NCBI GenBank assembly: GCA_025642065.1
Contig: JAODUP010000924.1
Location: 62,001 to 126,000, forward strand
Source: Paralvinella palmiformis
Lineage: Eukaryota; Annelida; Polychaeta; Terebellida; Alvinellidae
Direction of reading: 5' to 3'
DNA length: 64,000 nt
The notes below the pieces were generated by a model. The model was not told where the DNA came from, made no database searches, and was given only the letters and a program-made list of their open reading frames with translations. Below are positions 59,513 through 64,000 of the stretch, piece after piece (within the stretch, counting starts at the first letter, position 1; each line of letters starts with the position of its first letter). The position numbers and the translations under genes are program-made.

Positions 59513-61193
59513 CTTCAGCACCATGCATTGTTCACAAAATACCTTGAACAAGGACCAACTTGTGGTGGGTTGCATGCTAGTGTATTGGCTGACTTGGTGT
59601 CAGTACTGGGGCAAGTTGAAATGCAGTTGTTGCTAACAGGACTGTGGATGAAGAAATTCTGTGCTGCTGCAGTGAACCAGATTGACCACGTCGAGGGGAT
59701 TCAAGTCATAAAAAAGATTGTACAAGAGGTGAAGGACCAAAGAAACGCCAACAGATTTATTATGCTGTGCAACAGATTTCTTTTAGGGATCACCTTGATT
59801 AAGAAGAGAGCACTCTCCTTAGATTGGGTGAGCCACCTAAGGATATGTTTTGATACAGTTCAAACAAGCAATTATCAATGTCCTTCAGCAAAAGTATAAG
59901 AAGCACTTCACAGATGATCTGGAAATTTGATAGAGGCTAAGATTAGAAACGAAGCCTTCTAGATATCACAGTGCGGATGCTGAAGGTATGACTAGTTATG
60001 TTCTGTGCTGCAAAACAGCAGGCAGTGAATGCACGCTCTATATGTTATCTCTTATGCAAGATGAGGGCCCAGGAGAACAAAACTTTGGACTATCTAGATG
60101 GATTAGAAAAGAAGGAAGAGATAACATTCTCATGCAAGTCATCCAAGTAGGGCAGAAACAAAGACGTAAGAGAAAAATAAAGCAGAACGAACAGGAAGAT
60201 GATAAACTGAAAAACAGCAGACAAGAGAGACAGCTGTTAGAAAAAAGCCGGAGAAGAAACTTAAAGCTGTTGACATACCATATATAGCCACATATAAGTC
60301 ACACTTTTTATACCCTGAAATCAGTACCAAAATCGAGTATGTCTTATACATGGGTCAGACTAAAAAGGAAGGTATATTTGGCATATTTTATGGGAAAATA
60401 CAATAATATTGTTTTTCAACTTTAATAATGAATATATGAACAATAAAGAAATTTATTAGGTGTGTTTTCTCAGTTGTCTTTTGATGCCAAACTTAAATAT
60501 TGTTAAATATTGTTAATAATTTGGTGTGTCTTAAATGCAGGTTTGACTCCAGGGTGCTCATTGGTATTAGAAACAGGTGTGTCTTATACGCGAGTATATA
60601 TACGGTAGCTAAAATTGGTGGAGAATTTCCTGATGGTAAGCAGGAAGAAATCAGAGGATTGTTTGAAGAGAAAGTTCCTCATGTGGCATTTGAAGAAGGA
60701 AATCCAATTCTTTATAATGACCAAATTGAAAAAAATTAAAGCCAAAGGAAATAAGTGGTTCTGGCATACTGGTCATAATCTGATAAATATGAAGATGCAA
60801 CTGACTGCCAATGCCATGTCTATTTTCCAGTTGGTAGCCAACCTTGTTCTGGATGATCTTACTAGATATGGGGTATTGATATTCAGTATTCGAATACCAA
60901 CTTCACAGTATTCATATTAGAATATCTTGGGGGGGAAAAGGCAAAGAATTTGTATACTTTACAAAGTATTCAGATTCCGAATACTTTCAAGAATACCTGT
61001 GAAAATATTTGCTCATAAGTGTCCGTTAATAATAAAAGCACAAAACACAAGACAAACTGGGTATCTAAGATACAACAAAGTTGACTACACATGATCGCAA
61101 CTTTCTTGAATTTTGGAAGTTCTGACTCCATCTGAAGAGGCCACAGAATATTGTCACATCCAATTATTTGGTGCCATGTGTGATTGGACTTAA

Positions 61194-61780
61194 AGGGATA
61201 GTCCACCCTCAGAAATGTTTATTAGGACTAATACAGCTATACTCACAAATATCATAAATAATGCCAAATGTGTAAATGATCACCCACATCTTAAATAATC
61301 CAGTTCAAAGTGCTGATTAATTGACTTTTAATGGCCTGTGGGTGCTGCCATTTTGAAGATAGACAGAGACCGGAAGTCTTTAGAGCCCATACAAAAGCAT
61401 GTAAACAAGTGTGAGCAAAGAATGATTCCAGAATGTAACACAACTGCATTGTTAAAATTATGTTATGAATGACATACAACCATATCAGTTTGAGCCGGAA
61501 GGAACCTGACAGGAGGAAGATGATTCAAAATGGCTCAGATATTAACGCTCAAGAGAAACTATAATCTGCATCAGTATAAAGATCGCTGATGTGATGTCAG
61601 AGCATTTCAGTTTGCTCCTTCCCGCCTTCCGGTGTAGCCGTAATGGCAGCCCTCCAGTGATTTGGATTATTTCCCTATATCTATGATATCAAGTTATTTC
61701 GTGATTATTAATATGGAATTTTTGGTTACTGTTTAAAGCATTACATATGTAAAAATATTTTTGGAGGGTGGACTGTTCCT
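61194..61780. mobile_element. 587-bp MITE with TTAA target sites, nested in the hAT relic
   Basis: Left end AGGGATAGTCCACCCTC and right end GAGGGTGGACTGTTCCT are inverted repeats (15 of 17). TTAA flanks both sides (61190-61193 and 61781-61784), the piggyBac-type target. Removing it leaves a GATTGGAC-TTAA-GGCTG junction. The hAT-like copy at 59136 has no such insertion after GATTGGAC. It has no long reading frame. Confidence 0.8.
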
Positions 61781-62121
61781 TTAAGGCTGCATCGAACAAT
61801 AGCCATTCCAGATATCACTGGTCTGCTCACAGCTTTGAAGAAATCTGTGAAAAATCTACTAACACAATTCAAGTCCTGTCCACTGTTCAGATTATCTGCT
61901 GCTCTAGACCCACATTTCAAGCTACAGTGGTATGCACCATGTAGTGAGCCAGATATAGAAACATCATTAACATGTGCACTATTGAAGGCTGAATTAATGT
62001 AAACATCAGTGGATGATATTTCTACTCAGTCTGTTGATCCAGCAACAGCACCTTCATGTAAGAAATCAAAACTGTTCAGTTTCATGTTGTATGTATAGGC
62101 ATCTCCGGCAGACAGCTTTGG

Positions 62122-62350
62122 GGATGGTTAATTACACGTGGGTTTTGATCCTTTGTTAACTCCAACTATCACTTTATTTAATTTATTGCCGATCCCACAA
62201 TCATGATAGGCACCTAATGCCCCTGACAGTTTGTCAATCAATTCACAAATTACCGGAAACATTCCATGGTCAGTGTATGGCAGTAATAGTGGAGGCGGAT
62301 AAATAGTGGGCATTATCATGGCAGTAAATTGGGTCCCTATCAAAAATTGG
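62122..62350 (-). mobile_element. Internal copy of the pogo/Tigger-like element of 7744-8146
   Basis: Read on the minus strand it matches 7785-8055 in order: GATAGGGACCCAATTTACTG, CATGATAATGCCC, ACACTGACCATGGAATGTTT, TAAATTAAATAAAGTGATAG, GTAATTAACCA. No terminal inverted repeats are visible here, so it is truncated or its ends have decayed. Confidence 0.65.
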
Positions 62351-63600
62351 TGTTTTAAAGTATTCTAAGTATACTTTCAAAAATAGTCTGCCTTCTGCTA
62401 GTTACAAAAAAAATGAAATAAGTAGTTGCCACCTATTAGTATTATCATTTCAGATGTTTATAAAGAAATCTTGATTTTTAAGAAAGATACTAGCATTTTA
62501 CTTTTAGTGAAAAAAAAACCTATCAAATTATGGTCACACAGTTGTATCTAATGCAAACACTGCGATAATAGAACCCAAATCGTGGTAAGTTAGAAACATA
62601 TTAAATGCCACATCTTCCTTAATATTATAATAAGTTAATAAATACTCAACAAAATCACGATATATCTAGACTAGAGCCGGAGTAGAGGGTCTAGATCTAT
62701 TACTGCATCTATTTGTCTCATTTTAAAGGGTTTTTAGATCTCCTTCCACTTATATTGAAAATTGTAGTTTTTGAAGGTTTGGCTCACAATACTAACATAT
62801 GGTTTGATCTCCTCGCACTCACTGTTGACAATTTTATCACAAAAAGTTTAAAATGGCACATTTGTCATTTTCGAACTAGACTATAATTCCACGTAACATA
62901 TGGTCGTACACACACAAAAAGTACGTGTAACGATCATAACATGTATATAATATGGATAACGTTTAGATCTAAAGACCAAAACTAAATTATTCAATCAAGA
63001 TTCACGCATACAGTGATACACTGAAGTGACTGATCACTAACTGAGATAGATCAGACTAGATTTAGTCTACACAGTCCCGGAGTGACTGACACTGATTATA
63101 TGAAAGTCGCCATAATGAAAATAAATCGACAATTAGTTTTTAAATAAATACCTTACATATATCAACAGAATAGCATTATTATCTCCATTACATACTTATT
63201 TTGAAATTCCCGTCAACACCAAAACAATCGATGACTACTTCTGCTTCTACGAACACACGATATTTACACGCGACAAGTAAATGTTACAAGGAATCTGATT
63301 GGACAATGCCGCGAATCTTTCGTGACGTTTTAATGTAGGTATTTTTGGAAACTTGGGAAAGTCGTGCCATCAATGTGTGACAACAAAAACAGAAGAAAAA
63401 ATGCAGCAGAGAGAAGTGTACGAACACAAATATCTGCGAGTCTTCACACTCAGAAATGTTATGATTTAGTTTATTGAAGTAAACGCACCTGCGGTAAAAG
63501 GTTCCCATAGTCGTTGCTCTTATCATTCATTGCCTAGGGCTAGGTTCGGTTTACTGACGAGACTACTGAAGAGGGAAAATAGGTTTATCAGTCCCTCCAT
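62351..63600. other. Unassigned sequence
   Basis: No gene supported. The interval 63240-63480 is less AT-rich, contains CCGCGAATC and TGACGTTTT and could be a promoter or first exon, but no recognised coding sequence follows. Confidence 0.35.
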
Positions 63601-63949
63601 TAAAATATGTTCCTCCCGTATTACAGTAAAATTATTTAGACCATTTCTTTGCAATGCTTATGGCTGTTAATTGTGGTCAACGTATAAACAGTATACATAT
63701 CAGCGTGTTGTAGTGGCCTTTAATAATTATATACACAACATTATTTGGTATTTTAAGGGGGGGGGGTGTATGTCTGCAATTTATGTTAATAATAATATTG
63801 ATTCATTTGGGGTGCTGGTTCGTAAAAACGTTTATAGTTTTAAAACACGTTTAGGTGCTACTAGCAATTTGCTAGTACAATGTATTGTTTCTAGTTTGTT
63901 TTATTATAATTCTAGCTCTTGTAGATGGAGGAAAATACTTAATTTATAA
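63601..63949 (+). mobile_element. 3' end of a decayed non-LTR retrotransposon ORF
   Basis: One frame reads ITVKLFRPFLCNAYGC, a stop, then LWSTYKQYTYQRVVVAFNNY, then a G-run, MSAIYVNNNIDSFGVLVRKN and VYSFKTRL. This is the shape of the region after the reverse transcriptase domain in many LINE ORF2 proteins (L-W-x-x-Y-x-x-x-x-x-x-x-L-x-V-A-Y-N-N, then F-V-x-x-x-x-x-x-F-x-x-x-x-R-K). Internal stops show it is dead. A TAATTTGTTTATAATTTG tail follows. Confidence 0.7.
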
Positions 63950-64000
63950 TTTGTTTATAATTTGTTATGTGTATTATATATTTCACTGTATCATAATTCA

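Larger units (their letters stand above)
59136..62090 (+). pseudogene. Decayed hAT/ZBED-like transposase region
   Basis: Scattered in-frame pieces resemble hAT transposases. Around 59207 MCDWTFLDDHKLPCRLIP resembles the conserved F-I-D-D-x-W-x-L block. At 61803-62001 LLTALKKSVKNLL, then FRLSAALDPHFKLQWY matches the C-terminal A-x-x-L-D-P-R-F-K block, ending in a stop. At 62044-62085 PSCKKSKLFSFM matches the usual K-K-x-x-L-F-S-F-M stretch. Frames shift and stops interrupt. Part of the unit occurs twice (near 59136-59222 and 61126-61190, sharing TGGTGCCATGTGTGATTGGA), so at least two copies or a rearrangement are present. A SINE at 59331 and a TTAA element at 61194 interrupt it. The middle part is less certain. 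Confidence 0.6.

Overview
This is animal nuclear DNA, not bacterial. Genes are split into short exons with GT/AG splice sites, and the introns are AT-rich and full of microsatellites, tRNA-derived SINEs and non-autonomous DNA transposons. The gene set and the style of the repeats suggest a lophotrochozoan, probably a mollusc such as a gastropod. That placement is inference. I predicted exon boundaries by hand from splice consensus, reading phase and remembered family members, without alignments.

Layout, left to right. (1) 1108-1244 (+) is the last exon of a TARBP2/PRKRA/Loquacious-like dsRNA-binding protein whose other exons lie off the left edge. (2) 6374-18769 (-) is a complete 11-exon PDIA4 (ERp72) gene, 635 aa, with three CGHC sites and a C-terminal KEEL. 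(3) 21834-31805 (+) is a complete 10-exon YtcJ-type amidohydrolase, 531 aa. (4) 33.4-37.3 kb holds fragments I cannot assign: two candidate exons on the minus strand, and a CRE-bearing promoter-like stretch followed by two candidate plus-strand exons. (5) 43097-52376 (-) is a six-exon SWEET sugar transporter (SLC50A1 type, 221 aa) with an apparent single-base frameshift in exon 5. (6) 52.4-64 kb looks intergenic: a recent 1847-bp tandem duplication, a decayed hAT-like transposase region carrying a nested TTAA-flanked element, and a LINE tail at the right edge.

The genes do not form a pathway: RNA silencing cofactor, ER oxidative folding, amidohydrolase and sugar transport are unrelated, as is usual for neighbouring animal genes. 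The strongest structural finds are in the repeats. One hAT-type MITE family has three copies, each with terminal inverted repeats and recognisable 8-bp target duplications. A 587-bp TTAA element sits inside the hAT relic. Two pogo/Tigger-like elements lie end to end in a PDIA4 intron, and the second has a copy at 62 kb. One tRNA-SINE family has four copies with clear 12-16 bp target duplications. I found no CRISPR array, operon, or clearly new multi-gene system.
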